A DNA stretch of 64,000 bases from Triglochin maritima (Eukaryota; Streptophyta; Magnoliopsida; Alismatales; Juncaginaceae), in contig OY821784.1 in the NCBI GenBank assembly GCA_963682175.1, positions 38,607,621 to 38,671,620 of the forward strand, written 5' to 3'. Every line of letters begins with the position of its first letter. Position 1 is the first letter of the stretch. A program made the translations under genes and the position numbers. Under the pieces are notes generated by a model that saw nothing but the letters and a program-made list of their open reading frames with translations, was not told the DNA's origin and searched no databases. This document shows, one piece after another, positions 10,451-22,880 of this stretch.

Positions 10451-11068
10451 TCCTCTTATACTACGGTAACCTTTTTTAACCTTTTCAGTTTGGCGAGGTT
10501 TGGTGGTTAATGGGACCTCATCTCATGCCTCTTGTCTCCACTCTCCACTTAAAATGTTTTTTTTTGCCATGCTTATCTTGTGCACTTATTGTACACTTAT
10601 CTTTTCCTTGAAGCAAGCAAGAATGATTAATCATGGACAATTTAAAAACTCCAATGCTCAACACTCCCCTAGTGATCATGATTCATGAGCAAGTGGTTTA
10701 ATAATTGACCAAACATCCCAAGCATTATTTGGTATTCTAATAATTCTTAACTGTTGTAATTGACAGAGTACCATCTCGCAACCAATTGGGTGACCAATGT
10801 GTGACTATTTTCAACATTCCCTACACGAGGTGTCTCGGGGCTCCGATATATTTATACGTAAAGATGATTATTAATTTGGTTGTGTTGGGGTCAATCATTC
10901 AGCTTTTAAGACTAGTGTTGTGCTAAAATGTGGGTTTTAATTCTTAATGAATTCATGTTCAACGAAGATGTGAAGGATCCTCAAACTCATTAGAACGTCT
11001 CTTAATTAGTTAACGAGTGGGAATCATTTTGTAACGCTCATGTACATAGAGTTATTTTTAAGCCAACG
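10451..11068. other. No recognisable feature
   Basis: Intergenic DNA. A 62-codon frame at 10500-10688 has no recognisable motif and no supporting context. Confidence 0.5.
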
Positions 11069-11076
11069 ATGAACAT

Positions 11077-11272
11077 AGGGGTGAGCAACCAGACCAAATT
11101 GGAATCGGATCGGCTTCGGACCGGAACCGGATCGACTCCAGATCGGTTGAGTCTGGTCCGGTCCGGTCTAGAACCGGTTTTTTAACCTTAAAATTTCAAA
11201 AAAAAAACCCAGACCAGAACCGGATCGGCTCCGGACCCCGAACCGGTTGGGTCCAGTCCTTGCTCCCCCTAT
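11077..11272. mobile_element. Short hAT-like MITE with an 8-bp target duplication
   Basis: This 196-bp element is flanked by a perfect ATGAACAT duplication (11069-11076 and 11273-11280), the length typical of hAT elements. The ends are inverted: AGGGGTGAGCAA on the left against TAGGGGGAGCAA read from the right. The body consists of GGATCGGCTCCGGACC-type units and AACCGGTT palindromes. There is no coding capacity. Confidence 0.8.
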
Positions 11273-11462
11273 ATGAACATGCCCTTATTCTGATTGATAC
11301 TCAAGTTAGGTGAAATATACTTTGCAAGACACTCATTTGTATAGATAAGAAAAACTATTTTTTTGTGAAAATCATGCATGGTCCTCAGCCTACGTTCAAA
11401 CACCGAATCTGCTTCATATACAGATTCAAAACATATGTTCAACAACAAGTCATCACTGTTTT

Positions 11463-14400
11463 TGTAACGTCCTTAAACAACGGAAAAAATTAAACTTTTA
11501 AAAGGATAAACAATTAGTCAAAATACAACACATGAGGACATTATAGAAAACACAAACAACAGGTGCACCAATATATAAATATCATATTATCTGAGTTTTT
11601 CCAAAAGTGTGATTACATCAAAAGAGTATAACATAAGAGTACAAGTAATCACTACAACCTCAAAAATGGGGAATAAGCAGGATCCAATCCCGAATAAACT
11701 TCTCCTCAGTCACCACCCTCTATTGTCGCTCCCATAATTGTGCAACTATGCCTGAGTTTCCATAAGGAAATCTCGTATGCAAACTCCCTAACATGTATGA
11801 ATATGCAACATATAACAACTAGGTATACAAAAGTGTCGTAAATAAACATCGTCAATACGTTGGGCTCCATGACTCTCTCACCCAACCCAACAATAATTTA
11901 CAGGGCTCCAGGGCTCTCTCACTCACTCAATCCAACAACACTCACGAACAGGGCTCCAAGGCTCTTTCATCCAACCCAGCAAAACTCATGAATATGACTC
12001 CATAGCCCTCACACCCAACCCCACTATACTCAGCAGGGCTCCAGGGCTCTTTCACCTAACCCTCACCTAACCCCCGTACCACATAGTACAAAGTAGGGCA
12101 ACAACGGTCGACCGAACACAGCTACCGGTCGACCAGTTCTCTCCAGAACCAGGTATATGTTCAACTGTCTCTCAACCGGTCGAACGCACGCAACAGTAAA
12201 CGGTCGAACCAAGGTCAGGGGCGGTCGACCGTTTTAAAAGGTCCATTCCTAAGGTTCAACTAATAAAACGACCAACTGGTCGAACAAAAGGTCTCAGACG
12301 ATCGACCGCTAAAAGGTCAACGCCACAACATAAAAAACGTAAACATCCCATCGGTTGAAAGACAAAAGGGGGCCCACTCGACCGAAAATAACAAAGACTT
12401 AAATTCTCAAATTCAACTTCTACCAGTCGACCTAAAGTCACCGACCGATCGACCGTTTGGATATAAAACACAACGGTCGATCCAAACACAACGATCGCAC
12501 AATCAATTACGTTAACTTAAGCTATCGGTCGAACAAATCATACAGATTATCGACCGTTTAGATGGTCTAGGCCCCAACTGACTTAGCTATAGGTACAATC
12601 GCTTGAACAAATCTAAAAGCGGTCGATCGTTTAGATGGTATATGTAGGATCGTGAGGGTCTACAATACTAACCACTTTTACGCTAATTACCTACTCGTTT
12701 AACAAACAAAGATATGTGCAGCGGAAATTAAACTAAACAAGTAAGTAGGGAAGGAATAAGCAAACCACAGTGAGACGGAGGATTTTTATAGAGGGTCCTA
12801 GTCCTCTCTTGCAAGCTCCGCTCGGATCACCGAGCTCCGCTCACGACTTCACTAACCACTCCTCGTTCCGGGCCGGGAGAGAACGCATTTACAATCTTCA
12901 AACTCACGAACAACCCTCGCAGAGCTTGGCTCCTCCTCTCACAATCCGAGAGGGATGCTTCGGGCTTTCACCGAAATCTTTACTCTTCTTTGACAGCAAC
13001 AAACTTGAGTGGGACAATCACTCTCTAAACTTGAGCACACTTGAGAAAGATTAGAATTGATCTTTAGTGTGCAAATTTGAGACTTAGAGTGTTTGGAAAG
13101 ATCTCTCTAATGTAGGAGGCAAATATGTGTGGGAGAGTTGTGTAGAAATGTGTTTTACAACTCTTTATATAGGCATTAGAGAGAATATAGTCGTTGGGGT
13201 TGATTGAGTGAGAGTTGGTATAAGATGCACAAAACAGAAACTTGCAGGACCCAATTCTGCCTAAAAACGATCGACCGAAACGGGTATGTCGTTCGACCGT
13301 TTGGTCAAAATTCAACTTTGACTTGAGTTCACTTAAGTTAACGATCGAACGGGCTCAGGGGATAGGTCGACCGAATAAGTCCAGACACTTCTGGGAGACC
13401 AAATTGTGTTCGTTCGGTTGACCGCTAGGAAAGTTTCGGTCGACCGGATGTTTGGTAATTTTGGGGTATTTGGGAATAATACGAATACGACCGTTGGGTA
13501 TAATACGACAAAACAAACGGTCATGTGGCACGTGTGAACGGTCGAACAAAAAGGTTTAAACGGTCGACCGTTTTGGTCCAGGCAATTTAAGTATTGTTTA
13601 GGTGTTTTCCAGTTTTAGTTTGGATGATCTATTGAAGTCCAAATTATATGAAATTTTGTGTGTGACTTCTATAGGGATCCTAGTGTGTGGTTGAGTAGTT
13701 TTTAGCTCAAGTATGCTCAATTTACACAAGTTCCTAAGACTCAAAGAAAATACAAAATACATGTCTTCAAAAGAGCTTGATTACATGTCTTGACTTGATT
13801 ACTTTTCCTCATTGAGTCTTGATCACCTGTAGAGGTTAGCACAAAATAATATATATGGAATGCAACATGTGTACTACTCTACATGATCATAATTAAGATT
13901 AGGTTGATTAAATCATCAAAACATAGATTAAGGCTAAAAAGGCAACAATATATGCCCACAACCGACTTTCCATAGTGTAACTAGTCGAACGACAAAGGAT
14001 AACACGTTTGACCGAAAATAACAGGGCTTGCCCAAAACACACAACTGGTCGACCGCCTCAAGGCATCATTCGACTGGTGTAAGGTAGAAACCCGCAATTA
14101 TGCGGTCGACCAAGGCATAATGCTTGTCGACCGTTACTCAAGGTGAGTATAAAAAGGAAGTTTGACATACCTTAAGGCGTGAAGAAGCCTCCGAAAAACC
14201 ACGACGATCACCACCTCAAGCTTTTCACTGGCGAACACCTCACACGAACCACGATCACAACTCCTCCGGTCACGCCCGTCAAGCTCGGTTTCCTCCCTTT
14301 CACCTTCACATGCCGGACGGAGAGAGAGAAGCTGAGTAGAGAGAGAAGAGAAGAAACGAGGAGTTTGGCTTAAATAAACCCCCGACACCTCCCCACCCAA

Positions 14401-14488
14401 CAATCTCCACCGTACACCTCACCATCTACCCATCACATCAACCCAAAGCAATATTCGATCAAGCTAAAAAAAAATTTAGGATCTAACA
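11463..14488 (-). mobile_element. Solo LTR, 3.0 kb, with 5-bp target duplication GTTTT
   Basis: It begins TGTAACGTCC and ends GGATCTAACA on the plus strand and is flanked by GTTTT on both sides (11458-11462, 14489-14493). By comparison with the copy at 60249-62263, whose end GGGATGTTACA is gypsy-like, the transcribed orientation is minus. No gag or pol and no second LTR are present, so internal recombination probably removed the body. It carries dense clusters of GGTCGACCG variants at 12105-12640, 13265-13575 and 13980-14130, and GGGCTCC/CCAACCC tandem-like units at 11850-12060. It shares a TGCCTGAGTTTCC segment (about 11750) with the copy at 48028. Confidence 0.8.
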
Positions 14489-17094
14489 GTTTTTGAAAGC
14501 ATAAGATGGGAAGTTAGTGTTTGGATGTAAACTACATTTTTTCTGAAGTGAACTAGATTTTATTTTTATTTTTGTGTGTGTGTGGAAATGCTTGTCTCGA
14601 GACAATCCAAGTTTTAAGAATCATGCATGTGACTTGAGATAAAGCGGAGGGGGAAGAAGGAAAAGGAAGGGAGTTTGTCTGGGTGTGTCACATTCATTCC
14701 TTGGAGAACAACACCAACTTGATTGATATCCTTTTTTGTGGCTCTCTTCTCCACTCGATTGGGTCCCTCTTCGTGTGTTTTGTTCCTTTTGGACTGGAAG
14801 TTGGATCCTATTGGTATTCCGAATCATCAAAAGTTGTTTTCAGATTTGGTGTCATGTTTGTGTTTTTTTGGCTTCCACTCTTTTGTTTTTGTATACCCAA
14901 ATCCAATGCATCACTTACTTATTCCTAGCATTCTCTCCAAATAAAAAGTATTAGTAATAATTGATCATCAATGTAGTATGAGACTAGGAGGAGGGGAGGA
15001 TACGATGCAAATGGAAGTCAAACGGCAATAAAGATTGAAGGAGAAGAATAGCAAACAAAACATTTGAATTTTTACGTAGAAAATCCTCCTAAGATTACAC
15101 TCGCAGTCGCAGTCGTCACATTTTCTGTTTCTCTTACCAATCTTTAGGAATACATTTAGATGTATTTTCATATTCATTTCCAAATTCGAATCATTGCGTC
15201 TCCATAGTCATTTGTATAGTCAATATCAAGTTGACAATTTGTTCACATATTTATTTTTTGATCTGTTACCGAATAGATAATTCAACGGTTGGTTGGTTGG
15301 TTGGTTTGTTTAGTGTCACACACAGACACAGTACACTAACTACCAATTAATATCAAGGTCAGGTGAAATGATTAGGAGTTTGACAACTGGCTTTATTCTA
15401 TTGTTCCTTTCCAACTACTTTTGTTCTAGACTAGAAATCAATCTTCAACTTTTATTGCTGAACAATAAACACTTCCCATGTTTCTTTGAAAATGTCATCA
15501 AATAATTCAAATCAAACTCTTTTAAGAAGTAAAAGTCATTGGACAGACAAATTAGAAATACACTTTTGTATTTTGATGATGAGTAGTAAATAAAATAGAG
15601 TGTTATTTAGGAGAATATATGCTGTCATATGCCCATCAAATTATTGAGCACATCTGGCTAGCACAAAACCTACTTGGCCAATCAACACATGAATTAATGG
15701 ATCACAGCAATACCAACATTATAATGTCATGTGCGCTTGTGCAGTGACTCAAGGGAAAATATTAAATAAATATTCCTGATATTTTCTAATCTCTTATAAG
15801 AAAAGAAACTAAAAATCATATATTATCATCCGATTATGTGATATATATGACAAAAGTACAACTTTATTGTCTAAGAGTGTACGCAATTGGTTCATAGAAA
15901 TGGGGGGGGGGGGGGGGGGGGGGGGGGGGAATCTAAAATTCCAGTTCTTAAAATTTCAAGTCGTACAACTACAGTTCCAGCGATTTATTTATTTATATAT
16001 ACATATATTATGAGGTAATCAATTTATAATTGTATTACTTTATCATAATAAATTATATATATATATATAATATGTGACTTTGTATTTCCTTATTCTTTTA
16101 TTTTCAGCCCCAGATAGAATTGTAAGCAATATAACTTCGTAATTAAATAGTAGATTTTGAAGATGTTAGTTGATATGGAATAGAGAAACATGTAGTTTGG
16201 ACCAACAATTTTTTAATTGAGAAGGAAAGATGATGTTTTTGGATAGATAAAATGTCAAAGACGACTACTTAATTTTACTTCTACTGTACGTCAAACTTAC
16301 AATTTTGACTCCAAACATCAACTGACAATAACTATGTTTTTTTCGACAGTTTTTTCCCCTTAAAACCTACCAATAGTATAATAATTGACCAAACCGTACA
16401 AAAATTGAAAACCGTATATTCTACAAACTAAGTTGCCCAAAATGCCCCTGCAATATCTATCCTCAAATGTAGACAAAAATATGAATTTTGTTTTGGTTTT
16501 TCTTTTTCTGAGTTTTTCTGGACTGCCAATGATGTGTTTGTACAGGAGGGGGGGTCTTTAGGAGCCGTCTTTTAATCCTGCCATTACGATAAGTAAGAGT
16601 TTTATGGTACACTTGCATGTGATGCCAACAAAATATTGATCATTAAGTGGATTAGTTGTCAAAAGGGTAATCCTTGCACGCAATAATTTCCACACTTGAA
16701 GCATCACTTCCATTGGTTTTAAGTAGAGAAGCAGGTATTCAGAAATTCAAGTTTCATGATTTTTTAAATTCAATTATATATAAATTTAGTATAATAATAG
16801 TTTGATTGTTTGGGTCCACCAAGACCCGGACGTGACTTGCAACAACTTTAGTATAATAATTGGAATCATGGAAAATTCTTGAACGTAGTTCAAGAATTAC
16901 TTAAATCGTTCGTATCACTTATCATTTTGCTTTACTTTCAGATTCATTTCATAATAAAATTGTGGGCGTCTTTTTAAACTTGGGATGTCTTTTCCTTTGC
17001 TCATTGTTTTTTGGGTTTCATGTTTTTTTGTTAAATTGCAAACTGATTTATGTGAGTCCATGCCGGTGGTCTTGAAACGAGACTAAATCTAGAG
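14489..17094. other. AT-rich intergenic DNA, no gene recognised
   Basis: No frame with recognisable protein motifs. It contains a TTGG microsatellite near 15288-15305, a G28 homopolymer at 15902-15929 and a TA run near 16055. At about 16890 a TTACTTAAATCGTTCG segment resembles the inner part of the MULE TIR, but no partner end was found. Confidence 0.5.
15902..15929. repeat. Homopolymer of 28 G
   Basis: An uninterrupted run of 28 G in an otherwise AT-rich region. Its length is likely unstable or uncertain in the assembly. Confidence 0.95.
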
Positions 17095-17770
17095 GTAATC
17101 CAGCGTGATGCCAGAATGAATCCATAAATAAATCCATAGTCATTCCAGACGGAGACCATGGGTAGACGACTGTCGAAATTTAGTCCAGAGTCAATCCAGA
17201 CTTGATCGATAGTTATTCCAGCGTTAATCTAGCGTCATGAATCCATAATGTATCCATACTCATTCCAGAAAGTAGGCCTAATGTAGTCCAGATTCAATGC
17301 AGAAGTAATCTTGCGTCATTCGATAAAATTAATCCATAATCTATCCAAAGTCATTCATGATAGAGACCAGGGTTGACCAAGAGTCGACATTTAGTCCAGA
17401 GTATTTTCAGAGTCAAACCACAGTCTCTCAAAATCTCATGAGATTCTTTTTCATGTCTTCTTAAGGGGTCAAAACATATATGGCAAATCGTGATTTGAGA
17501 ATACGTGATAAAATACAAATGTACAAGATAGTGGATTGTGTATTTATCAAACTAAATAATCTATTTTATAAATGTAATCCCAGCATCGATCCAGAGTCGA
17601 TCCAGATTGTCCAGAGTCGATCCAGATTGATTCCAGAGACGATCCAGAACGATTCCAGAGACGATCCAGAACGATTCCAGAGTCGATACAGAGCGATTCC
17701 ATAGACGATCAAGAGTGATGCCAGAGTCGATCCAGAGTGATTCAATGCAGAGTGATTCCAGCACTGTAAT
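17095..17770. repeat. Degenerate ATCCAGAGTC minisatellite
   Basis: From 17577 to 17765 the sequence is a tight array of GATTCCAGAG[AT]CGATCCAGA units of roughly 10-20 bp. From 17095 to 17410 looser variants occur (AATCCAGCGT, CATTCCAGA, AATCCATA). Two partly overlapping frames on the minus strand read as repeats of WNRSGSTLES and are artefacts of the period. Confidence 0.8.
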
Positions 17771-17924
17771 GGTTTAGTCATGGTCTTAGATTAGTCTTAC
17801 ATTAGTCTTAGTAAAATTTATTTGGCTACAGTCAATCACAAATCACACGTCCTACCAAACGGATCACGAACCGATTCGGACGGACGTTAACGGCTCATTC
17901 ATGCCGTCTCTCTGGAGTGGGACC

Positions 17925-18055
17925 CACAAACGGCCCAGGTGCATTTGCGCAAATATGATGCTTTCCAGATGCATATGCGGCAATACCGAAAAAACAGATG
18001 CATATGACCAATTTGGACACTTACGAGATGTACTGTAGCAAAAAAACCCTTACAT
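17925..18055. repeat. Dispersed repeat also found at 40435-40545
   Basis: It contains GGTGCATTTG, GATGCATATG, AATTTGGACAC and the end GTACTGTAGCAAAAAAACCC. The same blocks in the same order occur at 40435-40545. It lies about 260 bp upstream of the DUF538 gene start and so may be part of its promoter region. Confidence 0.6.
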
Positions 18056-18245
18056 CGTCACTACCTCCTTCCGTCCACCCAAAAAATGTCACCAAAAACA
18101 TTATGTAACGAAATGAAACAACTTTTGGAAAGAAAAAAAAATTAAAAACTAAAAAAATGGAAGTTTTTGAGAAGGGCAAAGAGGTAATTCCGTTGCCTCA
18201 CCCGCACTTCTTAAGAACCAAAACGAAACCCAATAAGAAAGAAAC

Positions 18246-18273
18246 CTCTCTCTCTCTCTGTATATATATATAT
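18246..18273 (+). promoter_or_regulatory. CT tract and TATA-like core promoter of the DUF538 gene
   Basis: A CTCTCTCTCTCT tract (Y-patch-like) runs directly into TATATATATATAT (18261-18273), about 40-50 bp before the ATG at 18312. The positions leave a very short leader, so the exact transcription start is uncertain. Two AAACCCTAA telo-box-like words lie in the first codons. Confidence 0.5.
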
Positions 18274-18311
18274 CTTTCCATCCCCAATTCTCCGAATTTC
18301 CCCCAAAAGAA

Positions 18312-20155
18312 ATGTCGCCAAACCCTAATTCCCCTTCCAAAACCCTAATCATCTTCTTCTTCTTGTTCCTCCTCCCCTTCACCTATTCCACCTCAATCCA
18401 CTCCCTCCTCCGTTCCCATGGCCTCCCGGGCGGCCTCTTCCCCCGCAACATAAAATCCTTCGACCTCGACACCTCCACGGGCCTTCTCGAGGTCAACCTG
18501 GACCGCCCCTGCTACGCCAAGTACGACAACATGGCCTTCTTCGACGTCGTCGTCAAAGGGAACCTCAGCTACGGGGAGTTGAGGGCCGTCGAGGGGCTCT
18601 CGCAGGAGGAGCTCTTCCTTTGGCTTCCCGTTAAGGGAATCTCGGTTTCGGAGCAGAGTAAAGGGGTCATTCTCTTTGATATTGGCGTCGCCAGGAAGCA
18701 GATGTCGTTGTCGCTGTTCGAGGAGCCCAGAGATTGTTGCCCGGAGGGAAATCTCTTGGGGAGATCAGGTAAAGCTTCGACGGCCTTTTCGGGTGTTTTT
18801 TTTGGTCTTTCGAAGGCATAAAGATTTTATCTTTTTTGGGTCTTAATAGTGGGTTTATGCCAATTTTGTGTTAAAGATTTCATCTTTTTGGGGTTTGGGA
18901 ATTGCGATGTTGTAAAGAATTGATCAGGAAGCTGGGTTTATAGTCGTGAATTGGTTGTGCTTGTATTTTAAAATTAGTTTTTCATTAGGAAGCTGTGAAG
19001 GTTTTATGTTTTGTCTGTTGTTTGTTGGATTTCATATTGTATTGATTTCTTAATGTAAAATTTTCTTCTGACTGGAGTTTTGGTGACTGGTATTGATCAG
19101 GAAGTTGTAAGGATCTGATATTTTTGTGTGTTTTTCTTGGAGTTGTATGACTGTTTGATGGAATTATATACTAGGTATTACTAGCATTTGCTGAAGGAGA
19201 TCTTTTCAAATTTATTGAGACGAAGTTTCTATTAGCGATTCTTACTTGGAGGTTCCGGATGGATTCAATTGATGTCATTTATTGAACTGCTACTTCTGTT
19301 GTAGGCCTCTTTAAGTTTAGAATTTAATGGTCTTCTCTTTGGAGTTTTTTAAGTGTGTTCAAAGTCCTTTAAAGTTGCCTCTTCTGTATGGTCTCATGTG
19401 TACTTTAAAGAAAACTTGTTTATAGTTGTCTTCTTTCTATTCTCCGGCTGGAACAGCTGTTAAGTATCAACTTGTATCTAATATTTAGTGACATGTTAAG
19501 CTGTAGTATGAAACCTAAACGGCTAAAATACAGTTTCCTCTAATCATTTGGGGTTGTGCAATACATAATTCTTCTACAGAATTACAGCTATTTTGTGTTA
19601 TCCATAGACATCAATTACCTGCATATCATCCAATCTTTATTATCATGTTATGTAGTAGTGTATATAATTCTTACATGGTAGTAAGCTGGGATGTCGTGTT
19701 CTCTTCTCTTGTGCAGTTGTGTGTGGAGTTAGTATATTGATGACTTGCATTTTATGCTTAAGTTACTTATAAGGCAGAGAGCTAATTGAAACTTCACTTC
19801 AACAATTTATTACGTTTGTCTCTTAGATTGCTGTTGTGTATATTATTCAATCACCAGTTTGTTGCCCATAACATAATTAACCTTAAGTCACTCTGATGGT
19901 TGTATTTCTCTATTAAAAGATTGTGTTCGGTGCCCGTAGTTACTTCCATTTTTTCCCGTGGTAGTTTTCGTTCATGCAATAGGATTGTGTTCATGTCTTT
20001 CTTCCTTTTGTTGCACCAATTTCAACTTCCCACATGGAAAGAGTCTCTTTCAGATAACACATCAAGACATCGCTCATATGTTTGTTTTCTTTGCAGGTTC
20101 TAATGAATGGATGCCTGGGAGAAAAGAGAAAGGAGGAAGCGAAGACCAGAGATGA
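18312..20155 (+). CDS. DUF538 family secreted protein
   Basis: Two exons, 18312-18768 and 20097-20155, are joined at TCAG|GTAAAG and TTTGCAG|GTTCTA, giving 171 aa ending KGGSEDQR. The start has AGAAATGTCG context and precedes a signal peptide (about residues 10-26, TLIIFFFLFLLPFTYS). The DUF538 body follows: LLRSHGLPGGLFP, VNLDRPCYAKYDN, GELRAVEGLSQEELFLWLPV and a C-terminal DIGVARKQMSLSLFEEP. Family length is about 150-180 aa, so this copy is complete. The biochemical role of DUF538 is not settled; members are linked to stress responses and are reported to bind lipids or chlorophyll. Without splicing, translation would run 17 codons into the intron to a stop at 18821. The first exon is GC-rich (about 60%), unlike the surroundings. 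Confidence 0.92.
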
Positions 20156-20696
20156 AAATAGATCAAATAAATAGCGAACCCTCTTTGTGATTTGGTATTT
20201 TTGGCTTGTGATGTATTGTAAATGGAAAATATAGAGCAAAGCTGAGCTCTGATAGTGATATGCTTAATTAGAAGTTATGCAGAGTTTGTATTTGAACATC
20301 AATCAATGTTGTGTTGTGGCTTCAATGTTTTTGGTTTTGTTCTTGTCTCCATGTCATGAAGTGGAAAAGGAAATGCCAATGCCAGTTTGATGGGTATATC
20401 TTTGAACTTTTGCTTTGGAGAAACAAGATCTCTTGTCAGGTTGGCAACCGCATCATGCCCACGAAGCCATGTCTCACATAACCCAATTATAATCAAATAT
20501 TAATAATGGCAATCATAGTCAACATCTTCTACTTGTTTTCTGACCCCTCATGAATCCAATTGTATTGTAATGGTGTCATAATGGAGTGAACTTTGCTTCT
20601 CAAGCAAGTTATTAGCACCCACCACTCGAAAATGACCGCTAATAATAAACCAACGATTTGTATGTCTGGTCACCTTGAGTTAAGCCCGAATCCTGC
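20156..20696. other. 3' flank of the DUF538 gene, no further gene
   Basis: Probable 3' UTR with AT-rich polyadenylation-like sequence up to about 20320, then unremarkable DNA to the next element. Confidence 0.5.
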
Positions 20697-21255
20697 TTGG
20701 TTTTTTTGTGACCTTAAATTACTTAAATTGTTCGTACAAAATATTATTTTACCATTATGTCATTTTTACTTATTTCTACTCATAATAGACTCTAATCTTT
20801 TCATACTACAATAAAAAATAACCATGAAAAAAAATCAGAGTAAGAATGCAGGGGTGACAGACCTTGCGGGGGACGTTTTTTTTGTTTCGACACCCTATTA
20901 TTGTATTCTGGATATTGATCCGTTTACCTATTTATTTCCGTTTGTGTTTTTTTCCACCCATCACCACCGAAAAATTACAACGGAATCCGAAATAATTTGA
21001 AACAATACATCGTATAAATTCAAGATTAAAAAAAACAGGGCGCCCTACCCAGACCCCCCCCCCCCCCCCCCCCCCCCCCAAAAAAAACAAAGTCTGGCTA
21101 GGATGCCCCCACCATCGGGGAGGCGCCCTAACCAGACGCCCCTGATTTGTTTATTTTTTACTTGACATAATGAATATTAAATGAATTGTAAATGACAAAA
21201 AGATAATTAAGACGGACGATTTAAGTAAAAATCGAACGAAGAATAGTAATTCTCA
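20697..21255. mobile_element. Small non-autonomous Mutator-like element of the same family
   Basis: The ends are related inverted repeats: left AAATTACTTAAATTGTTCGT and, read from the right, TTTTACTTAAATCGTCCGT. Inside, AAATAATTTGAAACAATACATCG (split by mismatches) matches the subarray segment of the elements at 3860-3910 and 39990-40030. A GACGCC-type array at 21040-21147 is interrupted by 26 C (21054-21079). There is no coding capacity. Confidence 0.65.
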
Positions 21256-21307
21256 CTCTCTAAATTATTGAAATTAAACCACTAATATTAAACTTTCATA
21301 ATTAAAT

Positions 21308-21514
21308 AGGGTCAAGCTCTAGTGAGTCCAGGGCTCATCAAATTTAATTTAAGTCTCCTACAATCTCACCATTGGATCTTATTTAAAGTTAATATCACCA
21401 TTCATTAGCATAACCTTTTTTTCTTAATCTACCTTACAATTTGAAATGAGGGGTGGATATTGTAGGAGCTTAATTTAGAAAAATTAAGTCTTGTGCTCAC
21501 TAGAGAAATCCTGT
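21308..21514. mobile_element. MITE with 9-bp target duplication TAATTAAAT
   Basis: The 207-bp element is flanked by TAATTAAAT on both sides (21299-21307, 21515-21523), a Mutator-type length. The termini are inverted: CTCTAGTGAG near the left end pairs with CTCACTAGAG near the right. Inner blocks AAGTCTCCTACAAT and ATTGTAGGAGCTT pair further in. Confidence 0.75.
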
Positions 21515-21523
21515 AATTAAATA

Positions 21524-22635
21524 TACAAATATTCCACGTTTTAGTAGATAAAAAAATATTAGACAACAAGAAAACCACGCCTCAAAACTCCATTAAAAGT
21601 CCATTTTTGTGTTTGGTACATATTTGCATTCATGCAAAACTTGACTTTTTTGTGATTGATTTATTAGCTCTGTGAATTATTGAAATCAAACCACTAAGAC
21701 TAAAGTTTCATAATTAAACATACAAATATTACATGTTTTAGTACATAAAAAAATATTAGACATGAAACCACACCACCAAACTCTATAAAACGACCTAATC
21801 AACAACATCGACAACAACCTAATCAAAACGACACTATTGCCACCGTCGAGTCCAGCCACCTCCATCACATCGATTTGTCGAATTTAATATGATGTATCCT
21901 TATGTGATGTTAAAGTGATGTTGAAACAGTACTAATGACTTCAACTAAGCAAAGAATATCTTCAGAAAATGAGATTTACTTAATATTTTTTTGACGAGTG
22001 AGTTAACAGAGAATTAAAAAAACTATAATCACAACCATTTAATAACTTTCAAAATCTTAAATAATGATGAGTTATAGGTTCTTTGACACGAATATCGAAA
22101 AATGCAGTTTATTACTGATTTCTCTTTTTCCCTTGTGTTTTATTGTTGTTTTTTCGATATGTATTATTGAAATATAAGATTTTAGGAAGTAAAGTAATAC
22201 ATTTTTGTTTATAGTTTAGAAAATAAGCTATTACTATACTAACTAAATTATTTTTTTATTATTTAGGATTTTTATTCATAAAAATTAACAAAATTGCCTA
22301 ATTAAGTGATTTGGGTTGAGAGTGAATAGCTTTAAGGACTATATGTTATTATCTCATTTCATGTTTTCCAAAAGTTTAAAACAAAATAGAAATGTAATAT
22401 AGTCATGTTATTGAAACCTATGTTTACAAAGTTGACATCAGCCTCATCCACGTCCACGTAGTCATATTTATTATTTCTTAAAGCTTAGTTTTGATTGATT
22501 TCCACTGGATCACTAGGGAAGAATATCAAAATTTTCCCTAACTTATTTTTCTTGAACGAAAAGATGTGTAAAATGAAATCCAATATCTACCTTCCAAATT
22601 GGATAGTTTAGAACTCAAAGCAAAAGTAGATCAAG
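21524..22635. other. AT-rich intergenic DNA, no gene recognised
   Basis: No open frame with recognisable motifs. A segment near 21670-21760 partly repeats sequence at 21265-21305 and 21515-21560 (AATTATTGAAAT.AAACCACTAA, then ATACAAATATT), suggesting a local duplication. Confidence 0.45.
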
Positions 22636-22880
22636 AGAGCGTTTGGATAGGTGAGAATTCAGCACCCCTCCCATGAACCCCTACGTTAGGGGGTGTCAGC
22701 TAAACACGGGACATATTCCTAAGAGTTGGGCTAATTGGAGGAGCTTCCGGTAGTTATCTCACTAATTTCAGCATATACATGCATAAGTTTTTATTTAATC
22801 AAAATCCATAAGTAATTTGAGAATTTATTTCGACAAGATATCTAAGACTCTCATAAATTTTCTCCTCATCCAAACAACTC
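22636..22880. mobile_element. Candidate MITE with GTTTGGAT termini
   Basis: Left GAGCGTTTGGATAGGTGAGAA and right TTCTCCTCATCCAAACAACTC are inverted with mismatches over about 25 bp. About 245 bp lies between, with no coding capacity. Target duplications are unclear. Confidence 0.5.

Noticed and set aside
16880..16985. TTACTTAAATCGTTCG segment resembling the MULE TIR
   Set aside because: No inverted partner or hairpin array was found nearby, so a separate element cannot be supported.
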